From: a virus
IMG/VR virus record: IMGVR_UViG_3300031787_010241
Span: 62,001-126,000 of that record
Length of the DNA: 64,000 nt
Reading direction: 5' to 3' (one strand)
The notes beneath the pieces were generated by a model. That model searched no databases. It was not told the origin of the DNA and saw nothing but the letters and a program-made list of their open reading frames with translations. This document shows, piece by piece, positions 40,808 to 49,696 of the stretch; position 1 is the first letter of the stretch; every line of letters begins with the position of its first letter. Position numbers and translations under genes: made by a program.

Positions 40808-41098
40808 ATGAAAGGGTGCCTCATTATACTTTTAAACTATCTTTACTACAAAGATATTGAGCTATTGTTTGGTAAAGACAGTATTGTTGATGTCTTATCC
40901 GTAAAATACTGTACAACCAAAAAATCTTATATGGTTGATTGTAAGTTGTATCTATCAGACATTAAATTATTTGAGGAATCTCAAATTACTTCATTAGATT
41001 ATGTCATTGAAGAATGCTGGAAATACACCGGATTTGACGGAGAACGACTGATTATTCAATCATCCTATGATTTACTCGAAAATTACTCTTCATCCTGA
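40808..41098 (+). CDS. Hypothetical protein (96 aa)
   Basis: Acidic/hydrophobic protein (YKDIELLFGKDSIVDVLSVK) without recognised family. Its 3' end overlaps the convergent 59-aa gene by 16 bp. Confidence 0.55.
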   Translation: MKGCLIILLNYLYYKDIELLFGKDSIVDVLSVKYCTTKKSYMVDCKLYLSDIKLFEESQITSLDYVIEECWKYTGFDGERLIIQSSYDLLENYSSS

Positions 41099-41262
41099 AG
41101 TAACCCCTCTTTTCTCATAGCTTGAAAAGCAAGTGGTACTGCGGTTGTAATAGGAGCACTATATTCTTTTTGAATTTGTCCTGCTCTTTCATGTAATTCG
41201 TTCATAAGACCGTGTCTGTAGGCAATATGAAACATTTCTTCCATTATTTTTTCGCTTGTCAT
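41083..41262 (-). CDS. Small hypothetical protein (59 aa)
   Basis: MTSEKIMEEMFHIAYRHGLM to EGLLQDEE; helical and acidic. A good host-type promoter at 41314-41343 lies ~50 nt upstream, supporting a real gene. Confidence 0.65.
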   Translation of the reverse strand: MTSEKIMEEMFHIAYRHGLMNELHERAGQIQKEYSAPITTAVPLAFQAMRKEGLLQDEE

Positions 41263-41313
41263 TCCCCCAAATGAATTAGAAAATTATTATATATTATAAA
41301 TATGTTATTTTTA

Positions 41314-41343
41314 CAAATATACTACGATTTAGTCATCACACAA
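41314..41343 (-). promoter_or_regulatory. Host-type promoter of the 59-aa gene
   Basis: Minus strand TTG-N19-TATATTTG. Unlike most, it leaves a ~50-nt AT-rich leader. Confidence 0.7.
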
Positions 41344-41419
41344 GTTTTTTTTATTAAAAAATTTCAAATAAAAAGTTTGTTTAATATAAAAAATACCTTA
41401 TTATTTAAAAAAATACAAT

Positions 41420-41845
41420 ATGAAAACAATACAAGATTCAGATTCAGTATCGGTTAACTACACCGGTCGATTGGAAGATGGTTCAGTTTTCGATACTTCA
41501 CTTACTGAAGGTCGTGAGCCATTGAAAGCTAAATTAGGTCAAGGACAACTAATCAAAGGTTTTGAAAGCGGTTTGATTGGTATGACAATTGGCGAAAAAA
41601 GAACCATTGAAATTCCTTGTGAGGATGCTTATGGTGATGTAAACGAAATGTTGGTTAGTGAAATTGCAAAAGAGCAGGTTCCGGAAAATGTTTCAGTTGG
41701 TGATATGCTGCAGGGAATGGGTCCAAATGGACCAATTAATGTTCGTATTGTTGAAATTAATGAATCTACCGTTAAAATTGATGCTAATCATCCTTTGGCG
41801 GGTAAAAAATTGATTTTTGATTTAGAAGTTGTTAGTATCGACTAA
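41420..41845 (+). CDS. FKBP-type peptidyl-prolyl isomerase (SlyD-like)
   Basis: 141 aa: VSVNYTGRLEDGSVFDTSLT, GQLIKGFESGLIGMTIGEKR and PCEDAYGD are the SlyD/FKBP signature; the inserted flap and C-terminal ANHPLAGKKLIFDLEV are also typical. The His/Cys metal-binding tail of E. coli SlyD is absent. A cytoplasmic folding catalyst, part of the phage chaperone set with DnaK and the ClpC-like ATPase. Confidence 0.93.
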   Translation: MKTIQDSDSVSVNYTGRLEDGSVFDTSLTEGREPLKAKLGQGQLIKGFESGLIGMTIGEKRTIEIPCEDAYGDVNEMLVSEIAKEQVPENVSVGDMLQGMGPNGPINVRIVEINESTVKIDANHPLAGKKLIFDLEVVSID

Positions 41846-41849
41846 CATT

Positions 41850-42239
41850 CTATTCATACATCGTATCTTCAAAGTTCGGGAATTTTTTCTCGAACTTTTT
41901 TATTAATGAGCCGGATAGAGCGTTAGCTTCATTTTCATTCTTACCACCAATATCTTGACCTCTTTCCCTTTTCATAATATCCATCTGATATTCATGTACC
42001 CACTCGTGTGCCAATGTGCGAAGAATATCTCTATTGATTCTATTTTTGGTCAGAACTTTAATAACGTGATTTTCACTTCTGGAGCCGGTACTCATTTCAC
42101 CTATACGATTTTTAAGGAAAAATATCTTTAAGTCATGTTTTAGAGGATATTGTGAAAATAAAAACTTTATAAATCTATCGCACACCTCTTTATTTCTTGA
42201 GGCTCTGTCTTTATCCTGATGCACTACCGTAACTTTCAT
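41850..42239 (-). CDS. Small HExxH metallopeptidase-like protein (129 aa)
   Basis: RTLAHEWVHEYQMDIMKRER carries an HExxH motif; the following NENEANALSGSL may supply the third ligand. Size and pattern resemble minimal gluzincins (SprT/ImmA-like). Its ATATTTATAGTGATAAA motif forms part of a shared palindromic promoter region with the divergent lysozyme gene. Confidence 0.75.
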   Translation of the reverse strand: MKVTVVHQDKDRASRNKEVCDRFIKFLFSQYPLKHDLKIFFLKNRIGEMSTGSRSENHVIKVLTKNRINRDILRTLAHEWVHEYQMDIMKRERGQDIGGKNENEANALSGSLIKKFEKKFPNFEDTMYE

Positions 42240-42285
42240 TGTATCACTTTATCACTATAAATATATTTATAATAAAAAGGTTGTA

Positions 42286-43104
42286 ATGAGAAAATTATTA
42301 ATTACCGAAGAAGAAAAAAGTCATATAAAAAAACTACACAATATAAATGAGCAATCTTTTATTGAAAAGGCACTTGCTTTATCAATAAAGAAAATGTTTG
42401 AGAAACCCTCCAAAACCCCAAGCTCATCAGAAGAAAAACCATCGGAAACAGGCACCACTAAAAGTTCACCTGTAAACGGTGATGTGAAAATTGTTGGTAA
42501 TTTTGATTCTGAACAACAAAAAAATATAAATTTTTTAATAGATAAAATGAATGAGGCGGGTATAACAAACCCCTATACTCAAGTAGGTATTTTATCAGTT
42601 ATTAATAAGGAATGTAATTTCAAACCTAAAAGTGAGGTTTCATACGCAACCACGGCCAATAGTAGAATTAGAAAAATATTCGGTAAAAGAGTGGCCGGAT
42701 ATAGTGATAGTGAATTAAACGCATTAAAAAGTGATATGAGAAAATTTTTCAATGTAGTTTACGCTAAAACAGTTGGTAATCAAGGTGGAGACGATGGTTT
42801 CACGTATAGAGGTAGAGGGTTCAACCAACTAACCGGTATTAAAAATTATGAAAAATATAGTAGAATGATTGGTATGGGTGATGAGTTAGTTAAAAATCCA
42901 GATTTAGTTAATGACCCTGAAATCGCAGCAAAAATCGCAATCGCATTTTTTACTAAAGGTAAATCCGCATCAACTTTCCCAAACTTTACAGACAAAAAAG
43001 AGGCTGCGGAATATTTTGCCGATATAAATGCGGGAGGAGGTACTAGCTCACATAGAGCTAACGCGGTTGCCAAAGTTGATAACTTTGAGATTAACGTCGC
43101 GTAA
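42286..43104 (+). CDS. GH19-family lysozyme/chitinase-like virion lysin with targeting motif
   Basis: 272 aa. MRKLLITEEEKSHIKKLHNI is a copy of the proposed targeting motif. A Ser/Pro/Glu linker (EKPSETGTTKSSP) leads to a GH19-like domain: INKECNFKPKSE with the presumed catalytic Glu, and FTYRGRGFNQLTGIKNYEKY. The motif and linker suggest it is packaged and used for wall entry rather than, or besides, late lysis. ATATTTATAATAAAAAGG precedes the start. Confidence 0.87.
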   Translation: MRKLLITEEEKSHIKKLHNINEQSFIEKALALSIKKMFEKPSKTPSSSEEKPSETGTTKSSPVNGDVKIVGNFDSEQQKNINFLIDKMNEAGITNPYTQVGILSVINKECNFKPKSEVSYATTANSRIRKIFGKRVAGYSDSELNALKSDMRKFFNVVYAKTVGNQGGDDGFTYRGRGFNQLTGIKNYEKYSRMIGMGDELVKNPDLVNDPEIAAKIAIAFFTKGKSASTFPNFTDKKEAAEYFADINAGGGTSSHRANAVAKVDNFEINVA

Positions 43105-43167
43105 AAATATTAAATATTTTAGTTAAAATAATATTTGTTATGTGATAAAAATAGAATGGTATTTTTC

Positions 43168-43689
43168 TCATGATAAATAATATGTGATACCTTTACTCCA
43201 GTAATCACCATATTCTTTAAATACTTCCAAATCAATTTCACCATATCTAATTTTGGTGATTATTTCAATCCCATCGATAACTTCAGTAATTACCGGCTTT
43301 AATTTATCAGAATCGAATTCTTCATCAAGTTCAATCTCATAATTGAAGAATTGTCCTTTTGTGTAATCTTCTACAATAAGGTAATTTTCTTTTCCGATTA
43401 TAAACTCGTACTCGTCTTCTTTGAATTCATGGTCATTTTCTGATGACCATACTTTAACCTCATTTTCGTTGAATACTTCGATTATAAAATTTTCGGGGTC
43501 ATTGTAAGGACCGAGATAGATATTATCGGTTTCGAAGATATCATTTTTATTTAATATTTCAATAATTTCTTCGTGTTCGCAATTGTCATTCTCGACATCA
43601 CACTCAAACAATTTCGACTTTTGATTTTCGTCAATAGAATGGACGTAGCATTCTGCGCCACGTCCACTCACAATGATTTTATATTTCAT
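43168..43689 (-). CDS. Acidic hypothetical protein (173 aa)
   Basis: Many Glu/Asp and beta-strand patterns (YEFIIGKENYLIVEDYTKG). No recognised domain. Overlaps the upstream 77-aa gene by 4 bp (ATGA), indicating coupled translation. Confidence 0.7.
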   Translation of the reverse strand: MKYKIIVSGRGAECYVHSIDENQKSKLFECDVENDNCEHEEIIEILNKNDIFETDNIYLGPYNDPENFIIEVFNENEVKVWSSENDHEFKEDEYEFIIGKENYLIVEDYTKGQFFNYEIELDEEFDSDKLKPVITEVIDGIEIITKIRYGEIDLEVFKEYGDYWSKGITYYLS

Positions 43690-43919
43690 TTCTCAATAAC
43701 CATGTTTGTATTAACAATCGGTACTCGTAATACGGGAATTGCTGAATACCCTGATGGTGCGGTTGAGCTATCAACTCTCTGCATTATTTCATAGTAACCG
43801 TCCAAAGGTTTTACGGTTGATATGTTTTCGTAATGAAATACTACTTCATCCGGAATTGATGCTGAAAAAACTCGAGCGGTTTTGTCTGTTGTGTTAAATA
43901 CTAGTTTCTGTAATGACAT
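43686..43919 (-). CDS. Hypothetical protein (77 aa)
   Basis: Beta-rich small protein, SLQKLVFNTTDKTARVFSAS, ending VPIVNTNMVIEK. No family recognised. Confidence 0.65.
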   Translation of the reverse strand: MSLQKLVFNTTDKTARVFSASIPDEVVFHYENISTVKPLDGYYEIMQRVDSSTAPSGYSAIPVLRVPIVNTNMVIEK

Positions 43920-43974
43920 ATAATTATTAATTTGACATAAACATACTAAATCAAATATGAAAAATCAAATGTTT

Positions 43975-44547
43975 TTACCTAACAACTGTAACATGACCAA
44001 AAATTATTTCAGGTTCTCGGTCAATACCCTTCCAAGTAACCTTATATTCGTAGACATCATTTTGAACGTAATATTCTCCACCTCTAAAGTTACCAATCCA
44101 TTGTCCTTTTGGGTCAACTGACTTAAATACAAGTACCCCCCATCTGTCAAATACTAATACTTCTATACTTTCCCATCCTGTTCCTTGGGGAAACCAAGTA
44201 TCGTTAAACCCATCATCGTTTGGAGTAAAAGCATTTGGAATATAGATTGAAGAACATTCCCCAATGAAAACTTTAAACTCCATCGGGTTTGACCTACATC
44301 CATCACTTTTTCCATAAACTTTAATTGTATGGACTCCAGGAGAATAAGTTTCCCAATTGACGGTCAGGGTTTGTCCAAAATGATAGATACCATCTACGTA
44401 CCAATAAAATGTTGTATTTGGTGTATTAGACTCTATCGAATACGTATATTCTGTTTTAGATTCGTCTTCGCATATGTCTATCTTTTGGTCTTGTCCTGAA
44501 ACAATCATGACCAACAAAAACAACAAAAGTGTTTTTATTTGTTTCAT
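43975..44547 (-). CDS. Secreted protein with gliding-type (CHU_C, T9SS type B) C-terminal domain
   Basis: 190 aa. Signal peptide (KQIKTLLLFLLVMIVSGQ), one Ig-like domain, then IPNAFTPNDDGFNDTWFPQG and VLVFDRWGVLVF, the classic start of the gliding-motility-associated C-terminal domain recognised by type IX secretion. It should be exported and displayed by the host. It is the last of three exported genes in a row (46313 to 43975). Confidence 0.85.
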   Translation of the reverse strand: MKQIKTLLLFLLVMIVSGQDQKIDICEDESKTEYTYSIESNTPNTTFYWYVDGIYHFGQTLTVNWETYSPGVHTIKVYGKSDGCRSNPMEFKVFIGECSSIYIPNAFTPNDDGFNDTWFPQGTGWESIEVLVFDRWGVLVFKSVDPKGQWIGNFRGGEYYVQNDVYEYKVTWKGIDREPEIIFGHVTVVR

Positions 44548-44549
44548 TA

Positions 44550-45107
44550 TTAGTCATGAGAAATGTTGTCCAAGACAGGAATTGGATAGACGGTCATATC
44601 AGCTGTCGCAGTAAATGTGCATCCCGCCTCAGTTATGGTGTAAGTCACCGTTTCAGTTCCCGCAGTTTGCGGACAATACTGACCGTTAACAATATTTGGT
44701 CCTGTGAATACTCCACCAGCTGGTGTTGCCACCAAATCTTCACAAGGGTCACCTTCACAAAAATCAAGTGGTAGAACAATTGGTAATATTTCCAAAATAA
44801 AAACATTCATTGTAATCGGAGGTCCGTCACAACCTGCCGGCGTTGTTGCATAAACACTAATCGCATCTACTATAGGACCGCCAGCAGGTGCTGCCGACCA
44901 ATCAACGGTAATCTCGTTTGTTCCTTGACCTGCAGTTAAAACACCAGGTGCTGAAACAGTCCAATTGTAAGTATAGTTTGGAGTATTTGGAACCTGATAA
45001 GTTGCAAACGGAGAGTTAATACAAACCGTATCAGGATTAATAGTTGTAAATTGAGCCAGTAATGTTACTGGAAGTAGAACCAAAAAAAATAGAATAAGTT
45101 TTTTCAT
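44550..45107 (-). CDS. Secreted Ig-like repeat protein (185 aa)
   Basis: Signal peptide (KKLILFFLVLLPVTLLAQ). Two Ig/PKD-like modules rich in Pro/Thr/Val (NYTYNWTVSAPGVLTAG; TVTYTITEAGCTFTATADMT). The C-terminus PVLDNISHD is strikingly like the end of the upstream protein (PVIPGIISHD). It lacks a T9SS domain itself; the next gene supplies one. Confidence 0.78.
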   Translation of the reverse strand: MKKLILFFLVLLPVTLLAQFTTINPDTVCINSPFATYQVPNTPNYTYNWTVSAPGVLTAGQGTNEITVDWSAAPAGGPIVDAISVYATTPAGCDGPPITMNVFILEILPIVLPLDFCEGDPCEDLVATPAGGVFTGPNIVNGQYCPQTAGTETVTYTITEAGCTFTATADMTVYPIPVLDNISHD

Positions 45108-45155
45108 AGTAAAGAATAGTTAGAGTTTATTCTACTATAAATATCTTGAAAAAGA

Positions 45156-46313
45156 CTAATCGTGACTAATAATTCCAGGAATTACAGGAATATCGAAGAC
45201 CTCAACCTCGCAATTTACAATATCCGTGCAGTTTGTATTTAATACATTTGCGGTCATTGTTACATTATAAACACCTGGTGACAAGTACTGGTGAGTTGGT
45301 GATATATCATCAGATATATTTCCGTCGTCAAAATCCCATAAAAATTTTACATTATATCCTTCTATGGTAGGAGTAAGATTAATAAAATTATTAGAATCAG
45401 GAAAACAAACATCCTCACAAATAATATTTGCAAGAAGTGGAATTGGGTCCAAAATAATTTGGAGAGTTAATTCACATCCAGTAACAGTTGTAACATTTAA
45501 ATTTAACGTATCATAAACTAATGGGGGAATTGTTATAACCCTTGTTGTGTCACCAGTTTCAACCCACTCATATGTTGCAAAACCTTCAGGTCCCTCAATC
45601 AAAATAGAGTCACTTGCTTGACAATAATAAATTTCTGTCTCAATTGGTCCACAAGATATTGCGTCAATATATGCGTAACCATAGTGAGCACCTAAATCAC
45701 AATCACCTGTCTCAAATTCAAGTGTAACACTTTGTCCAACATAAGAAGATAAATCAATTGAAATAACCCTCCAATCACTATAAGCAACCTGTACTGGATT
45801 TCCAAAAATATCATTTTCCATACAATAATTATAACCAGGAAGGTTAGGTCCCGCAGTTACAACATATTCTGTGCAAGGTATAATACTACCATTAGATAAT
45901 CTAACCCTTGATTGGAATCTTGGTTGAGCTCCGTCATTATGTCCAGGGTCTTGTAAAACAACAGCATAAGCATACTGAACTAACGTTGTTGCGGGGCTTA
46001 CGGTAAATGTATAATACAACCCTTCGGCTCTTGAATTGTTTTGGTCATTACCCAATCTTGCCGAAAAATTACCTTGATATACTCTGTTTAGTCCCCCACA
46101 AGAATGGGGGTCAAGTCCGGCACTTACAATTGTTTGTCTACCTGCCAATATACCTACAAATGGTAGATTAATCGGACAACAAGTTCCTCTCTTACCAGTC
46201 CAGTTAGTAAAGGTACCAAATTCAAAATTTGCGTTAGGACATTGGGCGAGCGACACCAATCCACTTAATGTGAGAATTATTAACCAAATAATATTCTTAT
46301 TCCTCTTCTTCAA
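45156..46313 (-). CDS. Secreted PKD-domain protein (385 aa)
   Basis: Signal peptide (IIWLIILTLSGLVSLAQ), a lectin/jelly-roll-like first half (NFEFGTFTNWTGKRG ... SVTLEFETGDCDLGAHYGYA), Ig-like segments and a PKD domain (FLWDFDDGNISDDISPTHQY). Ends PVIPGIISHD. Probably a cell-surface adhesin or a component of a multi-protein surface structure encoded by three adjacent genes. Confidence 0.8.
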   Translation of the reverse strand: MKKRNKNIIWLIILTLSGLVSLAQCPNANFEFGTFTNWTGKRGTCCPINLPFVGILAGRQTIVSAGLDPHSCGGLNRVYQGNFSARLGNDQNNSRAEGLYYTFTVSPATTLVQYAYAVVLQDPGHNDGAQPRFQSRVRLSNGSIIPCTEYVVTAGPNLPGYNYCMENDIFGNPVQVAYSDWRVISIDLSSYVGQSVTLEFETGDCDLGAHYGYAYIDAISCGPIETEIYYCQASDSILIEGPEGFATYEWVETGDTTRVITIPPLVYDTLNLNVTTVTGCELTLQIILDPIPLLANIICEDVCFPDSNNFINLTPTIEGYNVKFLWDFDDGNISDDISPTHQYLSPGVYNVTMTANVLNTNCTDIVNCEVEVFDIPVIPGIISHD

Positions 46314-46629
46314 GTCCGTCCATTAATGTTCCGTCCCACTCTGATATTTCATCGTCAGTATATTCAAACGCACCATCCGGTCCAATCTGAAAATCATCTG
46401 AAACATATGGTTCAATGTTTTCCTCGGCACATTCCTCTGCCATCTTCATCGCATAATCTTTCTTTCTCGCAAATGGTTTCTCGGGACATAGTTCTTCTTT
46501 TCCTCTATAAACCGCCCACCACCATTGTTGCTCCTCCATCTTTTCAACTCGGAGCATCATATCACGATATTTGGCAACATAATCGTCCTCGTCAATTTGT
46601 TCCCATCTATGTTTGAGGTCTTCCATCAT
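46297..46629 (-). CDS. Acidic hypothetical protein (110 aa)
   Basis: Trp/Met/Glu-rich (VEKMEEQQWWWAVYRGKEEL) with an acidic end. No family recognised. Overlaps both neighbours by a few bases. Confidence 0.68.
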   Translation of the reverse strand: MMEDLKHRWEQIDEDDYVAKYRDMMLRVEKMEEQQWWWAVYRGKEELCPEKPFARKKDYAMKMAEECAEENIEPYVSDDFQIGPDGAFEYTDDEISEWDGTLMDGLEEEE

Positions 46630-46853
46630 TTGTTTTGAGCAATTACTTTGGTTTTTATTCTTGAGTCATTATCGCAGTGATATTCATACCAGGTCATCGC
46701 CTTATCTTTTTCATAATAGGTTGCTCCCCACTCTGAATGTTCTTCAAAATACTGAGTCCACCATAGACCTAGTATTTTTTTTTCAATAACCCAATATGGT
46801 CTTCCGTTATAAATTAACTTATCTGTGATTTCTAATACTCTATAGCGTGCCAT
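46626..46853 (-). CDS. Hypothetical protein (75 aa)
   Basis: Aromatic-rich: YWVIEKKILGLWWTQYFEEH, then TYYEKDKAMTWYEYH. The pattern is seen repeatedly in small proteins of large phages; function unknown. ATGA overlap with the next gene. Confidence 0.66.
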   Translation of the reverse strand: MARYRVLEITDKLIYNGRPYWVIEKKILGLWWTQYFEEHSEWGATYYEKDKAMTWYEYHCDNDSRIKTKVIAQNK

Positions 46854-46864
46854 TGGTTTTATTT

Positions 46865-47050
46865 TTAGTAGTTATTTAATGATTGTTCCAAAAAACTTTT
46901 AAATAAATTATACACTTCTCCGGCATCTTCAATTAACTCTCCTTTATAACTAAATCCTTTTGAGTCAATAACAATGATTGTCTTTTCTTCTAGACTAAAT
47001 GTAAAAGAAGGTGCGTCCACTGGTTCTGATTTTAATAATAGATTTTCCAT
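46865..47050 (-). CDS. Hypothetical protein (61 aa)
   Basis: Beta-rich, SFTFSLEEKTIIVIDSKGFS, helical end. No family recognised; third of a close-packed series of small genes. Confidence 0.6.
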   Translation of the reverse strand: MENLLLKSEPVDAPSFTFSLEEKTIIVIDSKGFSYKGELIEDAGEVYNLFKSFLEQSLNNY

Positions 47051-47053
47051 AAT

Positions 47054-47509
47054 TTATATTTTTTTCCATTTATTATCTGAATCAAGTTCAAACTCACCAA
47101 TGAATTCTTGTTTCCATTCGGTTGGTTTTATTAAAGATAAGAAATATTCTCCACTATTTCTACGATAGAGAAAGTAATTTTGACCGATTATTGGTTGAAA
47201 ATTATAAGTTGCGTTATAAACAATATTGTTCCATTCAAACTCCTCAATGAGTTTTTGGTATTGTTCTTTTATCTCCTCGTATTTTCTATTGAAGTAATGG
47301 TTTGTCTTTAGTATCTTCTCGTTCTTCCAAGTTGATACATTGTCGGGTTTAATGACCGGAGCTCCGATGTTTGTCGCATATGGTAGTAGGTGAGCATAAT
47401 ATCCACGCTCTTCACTCCATACAACATTGTCGGGATATTTCTTTTTTGGTTGTTCGTAACTCATTACACTTGGTAGGTCAGAATAATTACACCACAGGTC
47501 ATCTTCCAT
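47054..47509 (-). CDS. Hypothetical protein (151 aa)
   Basis: Tyr/Trp/Glu-rich soluble protein (YFNRKYEEIKEQYQKLIEEF). No domain recognised. Located 3 nt after the exported hydrolase-like gene. Confidence 0.68.
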   Translation of the reverse strand: MEDDLWCNYSDLPSVMSYEQPKKKYPDNVVWSEERGYYAHLLPYATNIGAPVIKPDNVSTWKNEKILKTNHYFNRKYEEIKEQYQKLIEEFEWNNIVYNATYNFQPIIGQNYFLYRRNSGEYFLSLIKPTEWKQEFIGEFELDSDNKWKKI

Positions 47510-47512
47510 TTG

Positions 47513-48052
47513 TTATCGGTAAGTATTAAAAAAATAGTTCGGTATTTTAAGGTGAGACATATCAACCCTTACCGAGTTGACAGGTTTTAATTTGGTTGAA
47601 AAGTTTTTTAATCTTGAGCTATTACCCCCATCCCATACCGATGGATTGTAAATCATAAAGACATTTGTAATACCAAATGGGGTATCATATTTTTGTGGTA
47701 TAAGGGGGTCAATTAACCAAACATATTTAACTTTTCCTATTTCCATAAAGGCGTTATATCCACCCCTTGAAAATCCATAAACTTCAGTAACAACCCCATT
47801 TGGTGAAACCTTTTTTATAATTTCATCACACTTTTGTCTTGATAATTGGTAATCGGCGTAAATAACATTATTACAATTTAGGTGCAATGAGGCCTTATCA
47901 ACCATGTATTCCGCACCATAACTAGTGCTTGGTTTTCCACCCCAAACAATTACCCACTCATTAGATTTTGTGTTATTTTGTGAGACAATATATTTTTGAG
48001 AATGTGAAACCAAACTCAATAATATAAAAAATATTATAATAATTTTATTCAT
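47513..48052 (-). CDS. Exported alpha/beta-hydrolase-like protein (179 aa)
   Basis: Signal peptide (KIIIIFFILLSLVSHSQ). VIVWGGKP strand, nucleophile GFSRGG, WLIDPLIPQ (Asp) and a late DMSHLKIP His give a Ser-Asp-His triad. The same three blocks, in the same order, occur in the C-terminal domain of the 738-aa fusion at 1231 (GFSQGG, GLIDPS, GGTHMN). One copy is exported alone and the other is built into a lysin-like fusion. Overlaps ThyA by 1 bp. Confidence 0.75.
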   Translation of the reverse strand: MNKIIIIFFILLSLVSHSQKYIVSQNNTKSNEWVIVWGGKPSTSYGAEYMVDKASLHLNCNNVIYADYQLSRQKCDEIIKKVSPNGVVTEVYGFSRGGYNAFMEIGKVKYVWLIDPLIPQKYDTPFGITNVFMIYNPSVWDGGNSSRLKNFSTKLKPVNSVRVDMSHLKIPNYFFNTYR

Positions 48053-49356
48053 TAGTTGGATAGTGGTGCCTTAATTGCTGGATGTGATTGATAGTTTTCT
48101 AACTTATAAACCAATTCAACCGGCTCTAAACTACTATGTTCTATTACTAAATTTGGTAATTCAAATGGTTCTCTACCAATCTGTTCTTTTGCTTGTTCAA
48201 TATGGTTGAGGTATAAATGGGTATCACCCAAATTTCCAATCAATTCATCAGGTACCATATTAACTTCTTTGGCAATTATTGTTAATAGTAATCCGTATGA
48301 TGCTATATTGAATGGGAGCCCCAATAATGTGTCGACGGAACGTTGATTCCACATTAATGAGATTGCTCTGGTTGGAATCTTTTTACTTGCGTAATTATTG
48401 TCCCAATCTTTCTCTGCGTGATGGGGGTCAAATTTAATTTCTTCAGAATTTGGTGGTAATGGAGACGCTGTACCTCCATAACTCATTGGGTCTGAATTAT
48501 AAATGTTTCTTTTTTCATCATAACTCAACTCTCTTGTATAAACTTGAAATCCATAATGACAAGGTGGAAGAACCATTTGGTCTAATTCACCTACATTCCA
48601 AGCTGAAACCATTAGTCGTCTTGAGTCTGGGTTTGTTTTGAGTTCGTTAATGAGGATTGCTATTTGGTCTATAACTGTTTGGTCTGCCTCATCATAAATG
48701 TTTTCATATGAACCATCTGTTGATAGATACATTTTCTTTTTAGTCCATCTTCTCCATTGTTTCCCATAGATGGAACCCAATTCCCCATATTTTTTAGCAA
48801 ACCCATCATCCGTTTTTATTTTGTTGATGAATTCTTCCATTGTGTCCGGCCAATCACCTTTGAATTCATTAGTTTTACTGATGTAGTTTTTGAAAGCGTC
48901 TCCGTCCCAGATATGACAATTATTGTCAACAAGGTATTTGATGTTAGTATCACCTCTCAAGAACCATAACAACTCGGTTACCATTGTTTTAAACGCCATC
49001 TTCTTTGTTGTAAGAAGTGGGAATCCGTTTTTCATATTATGACGGATGGTGTAACCAAAAATTGATTTGGTTCCAGTTCCAGTCCTGTCACTCTTCGTAC
49101 AACCAAAATCCAAAATTGTTTGGAGTAGGTCTTGGTATTGTTTGTCTAATGTATTAGTCATAACTTGTTTTTTAATATAACCTCTATTTTCTTTATAGAC
49201 ATAAAGAATTTCATCATCTTGTATTTCAGGAAACCCATGTTGATATGTTTCAACTATAATTGATTTCCAATTACCTTCCATTGGCACATAACTAACTTCT
49301 GTCGGATTATCTAAATTGATTAGAAATGTTGGTTGTGTTACTTGTATTTTACTCAT
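48052..49356 (-). CDS. thyA: Thymidylate synthase ThyA with 65-residue N-terminal extension
   Basis: 434 aa. ThyA core from about residue 70: DRTGTGTKSIFGYTIRHN, GSIYGKQWRRW, active-site PPCHYGFQVY, LMWNQRSVDTLLGLPFNIAS and NLGDTHLYLNHIEQ. It makes dTMP from dUMP using methylene-tetrahydrofolate. The first ~65 residues (to QVMTNTLDKQ) are not part of the family; an in-frame ATG at 49161 could start the normal enzyme. Insertions around NIYDEADQ and SPLPPNSEE are present. Confidence 0.95.
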   Translation of the reverse strand: MSKIQVTQPTFLINLDNPTEVSYVPMEGNWKSIIVETYQHGFPEIQDDEILYVYKENRGYIKKQVMTNTLDKQYQDLLQTILDFGCTKSDRTGTGTKSIFGYTIRHNMKNGFPLLTTKKMAFKTMVTELLWFLRGDTNIKYLVDNNCHIWDGDAFKNYISKTNEFKGDWPDTMEEFINKIKTDDGFAKKYGELGSIYGKQWRRWTKKKMYLSTDGSYENIYDEADQTVIDQIAILINELKTNPDSRRLMVSAWNVGELDQMVLPPCHYGFQVYTRELSYDEKRNIYNSDPMSYGGTASPLPPNSEEIKFDPHHAEKDWDNNYASKKIPTRAISLMWNQRSVDTLLGLPFNIASYGLLLTIIAKEVNMVPDELIGNLGDTHLYLNHIEQAKEQIGREPFELPNLVIEHSSLEPVELVYKLENYQSHPAIKAPLSN

Positions 49357-49690
49357 AACTTTCTATTGTTTCGTTGAAATATATTAAATCTTTACCAATA
49401 GTTTTTTTGAAACATTTTTCTATTTTAGGCACAGGATTTGATTTATCCATCACGCCATTTTTAGCCCATCCGTGGTCACAACTAAAATAATGAATATTTC
49501 CATTATTTTGATAAACCTCATAATCATAATCTTGCCACGAAATAGTATGTATATCCTCAAGTTTATCAGGTGTACCTTCCCAAGAAAAAGCCTTTGGTAT
49601 AATAACTTCTTTTCTAGTATATTGTTTTCCCTTATACTCTATATAATGTGTGTATTCAATTTTTTTAATTAGCCTACGTATTTCATTCAT
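49349..49690 (-). CDS. Hypothetical protein (113 aa)
   Basis: MNEIRRLIKKIEYTHYIEYK; Lys/Tyr/Trp-rich, with a CDHGWAKNGVM segment. No family recognised. Overlaps the ThyA start by 8 bp. Confidence 0.66.
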   Translation of the reverse strand: MNEIRRLIKKIEYTHYIEYKGKQYTRKEVIIPKAFSWEGTPDKLEDIHTISWQDYDYEVYQNNGNIHYFSCDHGWAKNGVMDKSNPVPKIEKCFKKTIGKDLIYFNETIESYE

Positions 49691-49696
49691 AACTTT

